Assembly (NCBI RefSeq): GCF_000745475.1
Contig: NZ_KN050692.1
Location: 637,955 to 701,954, forward strand
Origin: Allobosea sp. UNC402CLCol
GTDB taxonomy: Bacteria; Pseudomonadota; Alphaproteobacteria; Rhizobiales; Beijerinckiaceae
Direction: 5' to 3'
DNA: 64,000 bases
Shown: piece by piece, positions 24,043-31,611 of the stretch
Numbering within the stretch: position 1 is the stretch's first letter
How the letters are laid out: every line of letters starts with the position of its first letter
Program-made: the position numbers and the translations under genes
Notes under the pieces: generated by a model
The model's input: only the letters and a program-made list of their open reading frames with translations
Databases searched by the model: none
Told to the model about the DNA's origin: nothing

Positions 24043-26078
24043 TCATCGGCACGGCCGGCCATATCGACCATGGCAAGACCTCGCTGGTGAAGCGCCTCAC
24101 CGGCGTCGATACCGACCGGCTGAAGGAGGAGAAGGCGCGCGGCATCTCGATCGCGCTCGGCTTCGCCTATTGGCCGCAGGCCGACGGCTCCGTGATCGGC
24201 TTCATCGACGTTCCCGGCCATGAGAAGCTGGTCCATACGATGCTGGCCGGCGCTTCCGGCATCGACCTCATCCTGCTCGTCGTCGCGGCCGATGACGGCG
24301 TCATGCCGCAGACGCGCGAGCATGTCGCCATCGCCCGCCTGCTCGGCATCCGCGAGGCCGTGGTGGCGCTCACCAAGACCGATCTCGTCGGTGCGGAGCG
24401 GATCGCCACCGTGCGCAACGAGGTCGCCATCCTGCTCGCGGACACGCCCTTCGCCGACGCACCGCTGCTGCCGGTCTCGGCCGTGACCGGCGACGGCCTC
24501 CCGGAATTGAGCGAATTGCTCGCGGCCAAGGCACGTCAGGCGCAAGGCAGGCGGGGCGACGGCGCTTTCCGCCTCGCTGTCGATCGCTGCTTCACCTTGC
24601 AGGGCACCGGCACGGTGGTGACAGGCACGGTGCTGTCGGGCTCCGTCCACGTCGGCGACAGCGTCATCGTCTCGCCGGCCGGCCTGCCGGCGCGCATCCG
24701 CTCGATCCATGCCCAGAACCGTCCGGCCGAGACCGGCCATGCCGGCGACCGCTGTGCGCTCAACCTTGCCGGACCGGGCATCGCGAAGGAGGCGATCCGG
24801 CATGGCGACATGGTGCTGGCGCCGGTCCTGCACGCACCGGCAAGCCGCATCGACGCCGAGATCACGCTGCTCGCCTCGGAAACCAGGCCCCTCGCCATGT
24901 GGCAGCCGGTGCGCCTCCACCACGCGGCGGCGGAAGTCGGCGCCCGCATCGTGCTGCTGGGCGAGGAGATCGCGCCGGGCGCGACCGCCCCGGTCCAGCT
25001 CGTTCTCGACAGCCCGCTCGCCGCGGCGGCGCTCGACCGCTTCGTGCTGCGCGACATCTCGGCCTCGCGCAGCATCGGCGGCGGCCGCTTCCTCGACCTG
25101 CGCGCTCCGGAGCGCAGGCGCCGCAGCCCGGAGCGGCTGGCGCAGCTTGCCGCCCTCGGCCTCGCCGATCCGGCCGAGGCTTTGCGTGCGCTGCTGGGGG
25201 TCGCGCCCTACCATGTCGAGATCGACAGCTTCGTCCGCGACCGCGCGCTGGGCGCTGACGCCGCGGAGCAACTGACCGCACGGCTTCACCTCGTCAGGAT
25301 CGGCGCCCTTGCGATGCTGCCCGAGCATTGGCAGGCGCTGGCTAAAGCCGTGGCCGACACGCTCGACGCCTATCACGCTGAGCATCCCGACCTGCCCGGC
25401 ATGGGGCTGGAGCGTTTGCGGCTCGCTGTGGCGCCGCGCCAGCCGGCGCCCTTGTTCCGCCAGGCGCTGGCGCGGCTCACGGAGGACGGCGTGGTCGCCG
25501 CCTCCGGCTCCTGGATCAGGCGGCCGGGTCACGAAGTCCGGCTCTCGCCGGAGGACGAGACCCTGTGGGGCCGCATCGCACCGCTGATCGGCGGCGATGA
25601 GCGCTTTCGCCCGCCGCGCGTGCGCGACATCGGCCAGATGCTCGGCCGTCGCGAGGAGGAAATCCGTCGGCTGTTCCGGCTGATCGGACGGCGCGGCGAC
25701 GTGCACGAAATCGCGCTCGATCACTTCTTCCAGCGCGACACGCTGGTCGAGATGGTCGGCATCGCGAGCGCGCTTGCCGCACAGCATCCGGCCGGCTTCA
25801 ACGCCGCGCAATTCCGCGACAGGCTCGACAACGGCCGAAAGGTCGCTATCCAGATTCTCGAATTCTTCGACCGCCACGGCGTCACCATCCGCCGCGGCGA
25901 TCTCCGGCGCATCAACCGGCAGCGGCTCGACCTGTTCGGGCCGCTGCCGGTGGCACCCGATGGAGGAGAAACGTCCCCGGTGGGGCGTCCGGACTTCAAA
26001 TCCGGGAGGGGCCGTCAGACGGTCTCTGGTGGGTTCGACTCCCATTCTCTTCCGCCAGTTTTTACGGCATCGAACTGA
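24039..26078 (+). CDS. selB: Selenocysteine-specific elongation factor SelB, frame running through selC
   Basis: 679 residues from the ATG at 24039 (ATGA overlap with the previous gene). The N-terminal GTPase has GHIDHGKTS, DVPGHEKLVHTM and TKTD, followed by EF-Tu-like beta-barrel domains and C-terminal winged helices that bind SECIS (MVGIASALAAQHPAGFNAAQ and AIQILEFFDRHGVTIRRGD). It delivers Sec-tRNA to the ribosome at the fdoG TGA. E. coli SelB is about 614 residues and ends soon after the last winged helix. Here the frame continues about 38 codons through the tRNA-Sec gene (25962-26057) to a stop at 26076-26078, so the tail from about DGGETSPVG is encoded by tRNA sequence. Confidence 0.95.
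   Translation: MIIGTAGHIDHGKTSLVKRLTGVDTDRLKEEKARGISIALGFAYWPQADGSVIGFIDVPGHEKLVHTMLAGASGIDLILLVVAADDGVMPQTREHVAIARLLGIREAVVALTKTDLVGAERIATVRNEVAILLADTPFADAPLLPVSAVTGDGLPELSELLAAKARQAQGRRGDGAFRLAVDRCFTLQGTGTVVTGTVLSGSVHVGDSVIVSPAGLPARIRSIHAQNRPAETGHAGDRCALNLAGPGIAKEAIRHGDMVLAPVLHAPASRIDAEITLLASETRPLAMWQPVRLHHAAAEVGARIVLLGEEIAPGATAPVQLVLDSPLAAAALDRFVLRDISASRSIGGGRFLDLRAPERRRRSPERLAQLAALGLADPAEALRALLGVAPYHVEIDSFVRDRALGADAAEQLTARLHLVRIGALAMLPEHWQALAKAVADTLDAYHAEHPDLPGMGLERLRLAVAPRQPAPLFRQALARLTEDGVVAASGSWIRRPGHEVRLSPEDETLWGRIAPLIGGDERFRPPRVRDIGQMLGRREEEIRRLFRLIGRRGDVHEIALDHFFQRDTLVEMVGIASALAAQHPAGFNAAQFRDRLDNGRKVAIQILEFFDRHGVTIRRGDLRRINRQRLDLFGPLPVAPDGGETSPVGRPDFKSGRGRQTVSGGFDSHSLPPVFTASN
25962..26057 (+). 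tRNA. selC: tRNA-Sec (anticodon TCA)
   Basis: A 96-nt tRNA including encoded CCA (26055-26057). The acceptor stem has 8 bp, as in tRNA-Sec: GGAGGAGA (25962-25969) pairs with TCTCTTCC (26046-26053) with one G-T wobble, and the discriminator base is G. The anticodon stem CCGGA / TCCGG encloses CTTCAAA with anticodon TCA at 25996-25998. A long variable arm (GGGGCCGTCAGACGGTCTC region) and T-loop TTCGACT are present. It lies wholly inside the 3' end of the selB reading frame, same strand. TTTTT follows 2 bases after the CCA. Confidence 0.96.
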
Positions 26079-26091
26079 GTTCCTGATTCAA

Positions 26092-26136
26092 GCCGATGTC
26101 GCAATCATTTGTTTTTATTAGATTTTCTGAGCATCG
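26092..26136. repeat. Degenerate family B-like palindrome
   Basis: GCCGATG (26092-26098) and GAGCATCG (26129-26136) flank an AT-rich centre, resembling half of a family B repeat in inverted order. It lies between selC and the next gene. The match is partial. Confidence 0.3.
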
Positions 26137-26170
26137 AACGTCATTGTCCGGGCAAAGATCGAGAGGCCGC

Positions 26171-26638
26171 ATGACCGACAGCGAAGCCCCCGCCCTCGAT
26201 CTGATCGCCGGCTTCGAGCACGCCGCCGAAGCCGCTGGGGAGGCTGAGGACGCCTATCGCAAGGAGGTGGCTGCACGGATCGCCGTGCTCGCTCTCGAAC
26301 GCGCCACGGCCTTCCGGCGGCTCAATCTCGTGCGCGGCGCCGTCAGGGCCATCAGGGAAGCCGACGAGCCCGAGAAAGCCGTTGCACGCGCCCGCTTCGT
26401 CATCGCGCAAACGCTCGGCTGGGAGGAGATCGGGCCCCGGCAGGAGCTCGTCCTCGACCGATTGACGCCTTTTCTCGAGGCGCTACGGACCGAATTGTCG
26501 ACGGAAGCCGCCTCCACCACCGAAAGCGCCGCGGAGGCGCTGCGCGGCTTCGAGGATTGGTATCGCGCCGAGATCGGCAGCGACTTCTACGCGCTGTTCG
26601 AGCGCTACATGCCGGATACGCCGCGTGTCGACTTCTAG
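26171..26638 (+). CDS. Unrecognised 155-residue protein between selC and selD
   Basis: I do not recognise this family. It is a soluble, mostly helical, acidic protein with no signal peptide or membrane segment. The ATG at 26171 begins MTDSEAPALDLIAGFEHA and is preceded by GAGAGG; the frame also stays open upstream. Helix-rich blocks include YRKEVAARIAVLALERATAF and ARFVIAQTLGWEEIGPRQEL. Its stop overlaps the next gene by 14 bases, so the two unknowns form a coupled pair. Being sandwiched between selB/selC and selD on a short strip of DNA suggests a link to selenium metabolism, but nothing in the sequence proves it. Confidence 0.7.
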   Translation: MTDSEAPALDLIAGFEHAAEAAGEAEDAYRKEVAARIAVLALERATAFRRLNLVRGAVRAIREADEPEKAVARARFVIAQTLGWEEIGPRQELVLDRLTPFLEALRTELSTEAASTTESAAEALRGFEDWYRAEIGSDFYALFERYMPDTPRVDF

Positions 26639-27005
26639 AGGGCTCGGCACCGATTTCGATCGCTGGCTCGGCAAGCTCTTCCGCAAGGGCCCGTTCACGG
26701 CGCTGATCGTGCTCGTCAGGATCGCCCCGCCGAAGGTGGAGCCGCTGCGCTCGACCTTCGTCCATGTCGTCGGCGACGAGATCGACTGGGGCGACATCGT
26801 GCTGATGCTGCGCGGCGCGGGCACGAGCTGGGATGGCGCCGCCTTCTTCCCCACCCGCGACGCGGATGGCGGGCTCGTGCCCGACGAAACCGCCCGCGCC
26901 CGGCTGCGGGAGCTGGAAGGCGCGCTCAGGGAGAACCGGCTGGTACTGAACGAAGGCGCCTTCTTCGACGTCTGGGGCCGCAACCTCAAGGTCGAGGCGG
27001 CATGA
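26625..27005 (+). CDS. Unrecognised 126-residue protein, coupled to the preceding gene
   Basis: I do not recognise this family. It starts at GTG (26625) inside the end of the upstream gene, in another frame. The product is small and soluble with alternating hydrophobic and charged segments: GPFTALIVLVRIAPPKVEPL, EIDWGDIVLMLRGAG and FFDVWGRNLKVEAA. The order looks like a mixed alpha/beta fold. There are no cysteines or obvious metal motifs. Only 6 bases separate its stop from the convergent selD stop. A role with the upstream unknown is likely from their overlap; a role in selenium use is inference from location only. Confidence 0.65.
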   Translation: MSTSRGLGTDFDRWLGKLFRKGPFTALIVLVRIAPPKVEPLRSTFVHVVGDEIDWGDIVLMLRGAGTSWDGAAFFPTRDADGGLVPDETARARLRELEGALRENRLVLNEGAFFDVWGRNLKVEAA

Positions 27006-27011
27006 AGCGCA

Positions 27012-28088
27012 TCAAACCACCAGCACCCGCCCCGGCCCTGCCTCCACGGCGCCGATGATCCGCGCGGCCGGGCAGCCCGCCGCCTTGATCTGCGCGAGCA
27101 CATCCCCCGCCCGTTCCGCCTTGCAGGAGACCAGCAATCCGCCGGATGTCTGCGGATCGGTGAGCAGATGCCTGCGCCACTCCGGCAGGCCGGCCGGCAG
27201 AACGACGCCCTCGCCATAGCTCGCCCAGTTGCGATGGGAGGCTCCGGTCACCCGCCCTGCCTGCACGAGCCTTTCCGCCTGCGACAGGAACGGCAGGTCG
27301 GCAAGGCGAAGCTTCAGCGTCGCGCCAGAGCCGCGCGCCATTTCCAGCCCGTGGCCCAGGATGCCGAAGCCGGTGACGTCGGTGATGGCGTGCACGTCCT
27401 CGTCCTTCGCCAATTCGGCGCCGACGCGGTTGAGCAGCGTCACCGAGGCGATCATCTCGTCATAGGCCGCCGCCGAAAGCTCGCCCTTCTTGAAGGCGGC
27501 CGAATAGATGCCGACGCCGAGCGCCTTGGTCAGGATCAGTGCGTCGCCCGGCCGCGCGCCGCTGTTGCGCCGCAGGGTCTTCGGATTGAGCAGGCCGATG
27601 ACGGCAAGCCCATAGATCGGCTCGGGCGCGTCGATGGAATGGCCGCCGGCGACGGGAATGCCGGCCTCCGCACAGATCGAGGCGCCGCCCTTCAGGATCT
27701 CGCGGGTCATCTCCACCGGCAGCTTGTCGAGCGGCATTCCGAGGATGGCGAGCGCCATGATCGGCTTTCCGCCCATGGCGTAGACGTCGGAGATCGCGTT
27801 GGTCGCGGCGATGCGGCCGAAATCACGGGGATCATCGACCATCGGCATGAAGAAATCGGTCGTGGCGACGACGCAGGTCTCGTCGTCGATCTGCCAGACG
27901 GCGGCGTCGTCGCCGGTTTCGGTTCCCACCAGCAATTGTTTGTACGGCCCCGCCGCCGGGTGCTCGGCCAGCAATTGCTGGAGCACCGAAGGGGCAAGCT
28001 TGCAGCCGCAGCCGCCGCCATGGGCGAGGCTGGTCAGGCGCGGAGCGGCCGCCCGCGCCGGGGCCTCGCGCTCGATTGTCTCGCTCAT
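27012..28088 (-). CDS. selD: Selenide, water dikinase (selenophosphate synthase) SelD
   Basis: Makes selenophosphate from selenide and ATP, the selenium donor for SelA. 358 residues. The active-site region HGGGCGCK places the nucleophile at Cys27 and the catalytic lysine at Lys30, matching E. coli Cys17 and Lys20; this SelD is the cysteine form, not a selenoprotein. Other AIR-synthase-type blocks are TDFFMPMVDDPRDFGRIAAT, NAISDVYAMGG, AGGHSIDAPEPIYGL and DVTGFGILGHGLEMA. The gene is convergent with the rest of the selenium cluster, 6 bases from the preceding unknown gene, so it is expressed from its own or the downstream-side promoter. Confidence 0.97.
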   Translation of the reverse strand: MSETIEREAPARAAAPRLTSLAHGGGCGCKLAPSVLQQLLAEHPAAGPYKQLLVGTETGDDAAVWQIDDETCVVATTDFFMPMVDDPRDFGRIAATNAISDVYAMGGKPIMALAILGMPLDKLPVEMTREILKGGASICAEAGIPVAGGHSIDAPEPIYGLAVIGLLNPKTLRRNSGARPGDALILTKALGVGIYSAAFKKGELSAAAYDEMIASVTLLNRVGAELAKDEDVHAITDVTGFGILGHGLEMARGSGATLKLRLADLPFLSQAERLVQAGRVTGASHRNWASYGEGVVLPAGLPEWRRHLLTDPQTSGGLLVSCKAERAGDVLAQIKAAGCPAARIIGAVEAGPGRVLVV

Positions 28089-28138
28089 CGTCTCATCTCC
28101 GGAAAGCGGCGGCCGGGCTCCCTGCCCGGCCCTCTGAA

Positions 28139-29236
28139 TCAGGCCGTGATCTCGGCGGACCTGATCATGTATCGGAACGTGTCCGGGTCGAGGCAGTCGA
28201 GCAGCGCGCCGGCGACCTCGGCCTGCGGATACATCAGGAAGCCGACCTTGTGCCGCGAGCCCGGCAATTCGAGGTCATGCGCCATGTTGTAGCCGAGCCA
28301 GTTGCCCTCCCAGGCGCCGAACAGCGTCTCGCGCGCCGCGACCACCTTGGGGTTGTCGATGGCGTTGTTGCCGGGCGGCTCCTCCAGCACGACCTTGCGG
28401 ACATCCGCGGGGTCGGTCGCGACCCAGCCATGGCCTTCGAGCCAGACCTCCGCGCGGCAATGCTGCGACTTGGTGATCGTCGCCGAGCCGGCGCCGAGGC
28501 TGGCATAGCCGAATTGCGAGGGCGCCACGCGGATGCCGTAGATGTCGCGCGCGGGAATGCCGACGGAGCGCACCAGCGCGACATAGAGGGCATTGAGATC
28601 GGCGCATTTACCGCCGAGATTGCCGGTGCGCAGCATCGAGGCGACATCGCCCGTGCCGCAGCCCCGCGTCTTCGCATCGCGGAAGGTGTTGGCCACCACC
28701 CATTCATAGATGGCGCGAGCCTTCTCGACGTCGCCGGTCTTGCCGGCCGCCGCCTTCTCGGCGGTCTCCCGGACGATACCGTCGGTCGGCATCAATTCGG
28801 TCGCCTCGAGATAGAGCTTGCGCTCGGCCTCACTGAGGGCGGGCTTGCCGCCAGCGGCGAAATCCTCCGCCCGGTCGCGCAACGAAAAGCGGCTGCGGAG
28901 CTCGACCGAAGGCGCGGCCTCACCCTCCTTGAAGACGACATGCAGCATCTGCGCGCCGTATTTCGGATCCCGCACCACCTCCACTGAGGCGGCATTGGTC
29001 GTCCAGTCGCTCTTGCCGGGCCTGATCCACTCCGGCTGATCGACGGAGGGCAGCGGAATCCAGGCCTGCGCCTTGCCCTGCCCGGCCAGGTCGAGCCGCG
29101 TCACCACTTCGAAATCCCGCCATTTGCCGGGCTTCGGCGCGAAGGCCGGAGCCTGCGCGAAAGCCTGATGCGGCATCAGCAGGGCCGCGCCGGCAGCGGC
29201 GGCCCCTGTCTTGAGCATGTCGCGGCGATTGATCAT
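28139..29236 (-). CDS. Exported transglutaminase-like protein with Tat signal
   Basis: 365 residues beginning MINRRDMLKTGAAAAGAALL, a twin-arginine signal with cleavage likely after HQAFAQA. The core is a transglutaminase-like cysteine-protease fold: catalytic Cys in GGKCADLNALYVALVRSVG, His in SQHCRAEVWLEGHGWVATD and Asp in the following DPADVR. RSVGIPARDIYGIRVAP between them is a family hallmark. Bacterial members act as proteases, amidases or cross-linkers, and the substrate cannot be predicted. It lies between selD and a TlpA-like thioredoxin, all on the minus strand; Tat export suggests folding in the cytoplasm first. A link to selenium is possible but unsupported. Confidence 0.88.
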   Translation of the reverse strand: MINRRDMLKTGAAAAGAALLMPHQAFAQAPAFAPKPGKWRDFEVVTRLDLAGQGKAQAWIPLPSVDQPEWIRPGKSDWTTNAASVEVVRDPKYGAQMLHVVFKEGEAAPSVELRSRFSLRDRAEDFAAGGKPALSEAERKLYLEATELMPTDGIVRETAEKAAAGKTGDVEKARAIYEWVVANTFRDAKTRGCGTGDVASMLRTGNLGGKCADLNALYVALVRSVGIPARDIYGIRVAPSQFGYASLGAGSATITKSQHCRAEVWLEGHGWVATDPADVRKVVLEEPPGNNAIDNPKVVAARETLFGAWEGNWLGYNMAHDLELPGSRHKVGFLMYPQAEVAGALLDCLDPDTFRYMIRSAEITA

Positions 29237-29325
29237 CGGATGGCTCCTCCCTCGTTTTTGTCAGCGGTTGTCCTGGACAGGTCTTGCTTGGGTCTTTCTT
29301 CCTCGGGGCGTTCTTCCGAAGGGTT

Positions 29326-29892
29326 CTATCCACCCGGTTTCGCGACGGCGGTGAGCGCTCGCAGAACGGCCGGGCTCGTCCAGTCGAGCGGTTCCTCCGT
29401 CTTGAACGCCGGGCGCAGTTGCCCGTCGAGCACGAAGCTCGTCGGCAGGCCGAGCACCTGCCAGCGCTTCATCGCCGCACGGTCCTCGTCGAGCAGCACC
29501 GGGAAATCGACAGGACGCGCCTTGAAGAAGCTGCGCAGCCGCGCCGGAACCTCGCCGACATTGACGGCGAGGATCGCGACGGCCGGGTCGCGACGCTGCG
29601 CCAGCGCGTTCAGCGAGGCCATCTCCTCGATGCAGGGGCCGCACCAGGTCGCGAAGAAGTGGACGATGACGGGCTCGCCGCGCATATCGGCGAGATCGAG
29701 CGCTGCCGCATCGAGGCGCGTGAGCGCCAGCTCCGGCGGAGCGGGGCTGGACCAGGGCTGGAGGTCACCGGCCTTGCCAGCGCCGGGCAGGAGAGCGAGG
29801 ACCAGCCCGACCGCCAGCGCCCGAAGACGACGCTTCGGCCCCCGAACCGATCCTGATGCGCCCCGAAACTCGGGAGCAACCATGGCGAGCAC
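29326..29892 (-). CDS. TlpA/ResA-like periplasmic thioredoxin
   Basis: 188 residues with an N-terminal hydrophobic export segment (LRALAVGLVLALLPGAGKA) and a thioredoxin fold carrying the redox motif WCGPC in VIVHFFATWCGPCIEEMASL. The cis-proline region is VLGLPTSFVLDGQ. TlpA/ResA-type proteins reduce cysteines outside the cytoplasm, for example in cytochrome c maturation. It sits 90 bases upstream of the exported transglutaminase-like gene on the same strand and may share its transcript. Since that protein depends on a catalytic cysteine, keeping it reduced is a plausible partner role, but this is inference. A shorter start (MVAPEF, 9 bases in) is possible. Confidence 0.88.
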   Translation of the reverse strand: MLAMVAPEFRGASGSVRGPKRRLRALAVGLVLALLPGAGKAGDLQPWSSPAPPELALTRLDAAALDLADMRGEPVIVHFFATWCGPCIEEMASLNALAQRRDPAVAILAVNVGEVPARLRSFFKARPVDFPVLLDEDRAAMKRWQVLGLPTSFVLDGQLRPAFKTEEPLDWTSPAVLRALTAVAKPGG

Positions 29893-29972
29893 GTCCGCAT
29901 CCTTTCCCGCCGCTCTCCTGCCGTCAATGCGCGTTTTTGTGAGCAGCAGGCTGCCGGCCAGGAAAGCCGGCG

Positions 29973-30233
29973 ATGAAAGATCAGCCGCATCAGCAGCCGA
30001 CCCTTGCCGAAAGCGCCCGTCGGCGTCAGCATCGCGGCATGAAGCTGCTGCTCGTCCTGGGGATCGCCATCAGCTGCGGCCTGGCGATCTGGATGGCGCT
30101 GGATGGCAATGCCGTCATGGCCTTGCCTCTGGTCGTGGTCGTCGCGGCTCTGGTCAGGACCTTGGTGCGTTCTCTCAGCGGCCAGCAATTCCGGCCTGCC
30201 GATACACCGATCGAGCAGGATACGGAGGAATGA
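29973..30233 (+). CDS. Small membrane protein of unknown function
   Basis: 86 residues with two predicted membrane helices (MKLLLVLGIAISCGLAIWMA and VMALPLVVVVAALVRTLV) after a short polar, arginine-rich N terminus, and a charged tail. I do not recognise a family. It is divergent from the TlpA-like gene, 80 bases away. The start is not certain: the inner ATG before KLLLVLG would give a protein that begins directly with the first helix. Confidence 0.55.
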   Translation: MKDQPHQQPTLAESARRRQHRGMKLLLVLGIAISCGLAIWMALDGNAVMALPLVVVVAALVRTLVRSLSGQQFRPADTPIEQDTEE

Positions 30234-30299
30234 GAACCGCCGCCTTCCGCTGAGACACGTAGCACTCCCTCACGTAGACGCCGGCGTAACCACGATGCG

Positions 30300-30695
30300 A
30301 TGACCATGCTGCCTTCGATCCTGTTCGGAGATAGTCTTCCTCAGATTGGCGGCCCCACCTCGCTCCCGAGAAAGAACATGGTTGAAACGGTGGAATTCCG
30401 GCCTTTCGACGACATCGAAACGCTGCGGAGCGACGTCCTGAAGGCCGGCGTGCTGAACGCCAAGGCGCTGCAGGCAAGCGCCGAGAACCATGTCGCGAAT
30501 CTCGGCTGCGTCCTGCCGCCCTCGCCGGAGCTCGACGAGGCCTCGTTTCAGACGCTCACCAGCATCATCGCCTTCGCGCGCTTGCTCTATGGCCAGGCCC
30601 CGATCGCCGAACTGGAAGCGGCCCGGCGGCAGGCCCTGGCAAGCATCGACCGGCTGGCGCAGCTCCTCGCCCGGACGAGGCCGGAGCACGCCTGA
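30300..30695 (+). CDS. Unrecognised soluble 131-residue protein
   Basis: No family recognised. The region from MVETVEFRPFDDIETL onward (ATG at 30378, preceded by AGAAAG) looks like the real folded part: an amphipathic helical protein with one cysteine (NLGCVLPP) and helices such as FQTLTSIIAFARLLYGQAPI and AARRQALASIDRLAQLLART. The upstream ATG at 30300 adds 26 residues without a clear ribosome site, so the shorter 105-residue form may be correct. The next genes are the tRNAs; no operon context helps. Confidence 0.5.
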   Translation: MTMLPSILFGDSLPQIGGPTSLPRKNMVETVEFRPFDDIETLRSDVLKAGVLNAKALQASAENHVANLGCVLPPSPELDEASFQTLTSIIAFARLLYGQAPIAELEAARRQALASIDRLAQLLARTRPEHA

Positions 30696-30736
30696 CCCGA
30701 TCAGGTCGAATCAGCCGGATCGCACCTGCCTCTCCA

Positions 30737-30781
30737 GCATCGGCCCGACAGCGGAATCCCCTCTTCGAAACCCTCCGATGC
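30737..30781. repeat. Palindromic intergenic repeat, family B, copy 3 (degenerate)
   Basis: GCATCGG / CCGATGC arms with a CGGAATCCCC centre like copy 4 at 35325-35370. It lies 42 bases after the preceding gene. The inner arms have several mismatches, so this is a worn copy. Confidence 0.6.
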
Positions 30782-30931
30782 GATGCGACATCCATCGATC
30801 ACCATCGTCGCGTCCGGCAGGACGGGTGGCGATCGAGCGATGGCAGCGGCGCCATAGGCCCATAAAGTCGCCTCTTGGCGGCCTATCGCGGGACATGACG
30901 AAGCGAGTTGTAGAAAGCCGGCTGAAGTGAC
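30782..30931. other. Non-coding stretch before the tRNA-Phe promoter
   Basis: Apart from the family B copy just before it, I see no gene, hairpin or RNA in these 150 bases. Short open frames here have no ribosome site or recognisable product. Confidence 0.5.
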
Positions 30932-30960
30932 TGGACAGGCTTGGCGCCAGCCTCTATATC
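30932..30960 (+). promoter_or_regulatory. Candidate promoter of tRNA-Phe
   Basis: TGGACA, a 17-base spacer and TATATC form a -35/-10 pair ending 39 bases before the tRNA-Phe gene. Confidence 0.45.
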
Positions 30961-30999
30961 GCCCCGACCAACACGGAAGGCGCCGCGCGCCACCGGGGC

Positions 31000-31075
31000 G
31001 CCCAGGTAGCTCAGTTGGTAGAGCATGCGACTGAAAATCGCAGTGTCGGTGGTTCGATTCCGCCCCTGGGCACCA
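31000..31075 (+). tRNA. tRNA-Phe (anticodon GAA)
   Basis: A 76-nt tRNA with encoded CCA. The acceptor GCCCAGG pairs with CCTGGGC; D-arm GCTCAGTTGGTAGAGC; anticodon stem TGCGA / TCGCA around CTGAAAA with GAA at 31033-31035; T-arm with GGTTCGATTCC. Discriminator A, then CCA. Confidence 0.97.
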
Positions 31076-31160
31076 TTCTTCCGCTAAGCGGTCGATCAGC
31101 TAGAGAAAACAGCAAGATCAAAGGCCTTAAGGTTCCCGTGCGATACCACGGGTGATCCGA

Positions 31161-31220
31161 ATGGTCCCTTCGATGGCGCGTCCATTCAAGCATCCCAAGA
31201 CGGGCGCCTATCGGTTTCCT
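31161..31220 (+). pseudogene. Remnant of a tyrosine-integrase N terminus next to tRNA-Phe
   Basis: The frame reads MVPSMARPFKHPKTGAYRF, which resembles the start of phage-type integrases carrying a DUF6538 N-terminal domain (MARPxKHPKTGxYxFR pattern). After about 20 codons the likeness stops and the frame runs into unrelated sequence and then the antisense of tRNA-Gln, so no integrase remains. A short perfect hairpin CCCGTG / CACGGG (31135-31152) lies just upstream. Position 85 bases after tRNA-Phe, a common integration site, suggests the scar of a lost or decayed genomic island. The call rests on one short motif. Confidence 0.45.
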
Positions 31221-31317
31221 TCCCAGAGGATGGACACCAAAATGCGCCGCCGCCGGGCTACCGGAGCGATCTACTCTCTGTCAATGATTGAGCTTGTTTT
31301 GCGGCGCCACCGAGAAG

Positions 31318-31391
31318 TGGCTGGGGGACTAGGATTCGAACCTAGACAACCAGAGTCAGAGTCTGGGGTCCTACCGTTAGACGATCCCCCA
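31318..31391 (-). tRNA. tRNA-Gln (anticodon CTG)
   Basis: A 74-nt tRNA on the minus strand with encoded CCA. Acceptor TGGGGGA pairs with TCCCCCA; D-arm TCGTCTAACGGTAGGA; anticodon stem CCAGA / TCTGG around CTCTGAC, anticodon CTG; T-arm TAGGTTCGAATCCTA. Discriminator G. Confidence 0.97.
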
Positions 31392-31611
31392 ACGGCGCGG
31401 CCTGTGCGTTCGCGTTGGTGAGCGGCGGTCTAATCAATGCTTCTCGCCTTGGCAAGAGCAGAAATGCGCAAGAGCGGTGGAAGCTCTCATGATGTGATGA
31501 CGCCGCCATGTCGCGGCGCCGTCGTCCAGCTCCCCCCTGCGCGCTCGGACGCAACGCCCTCGCCGCGCCCGCCGCCGGAACGCGCAAGCAGCAGGAACTG
31601 GCCGCGAGAGA

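Noticed and set aside
31011..31421. Short frames whose products contain GGIEPPTLRFSV or GLGFEPRQPE
   Set aside because: These are translations of the antisense strands of tRNA-Phe and tRNA-Gln, a well-known false annotation.
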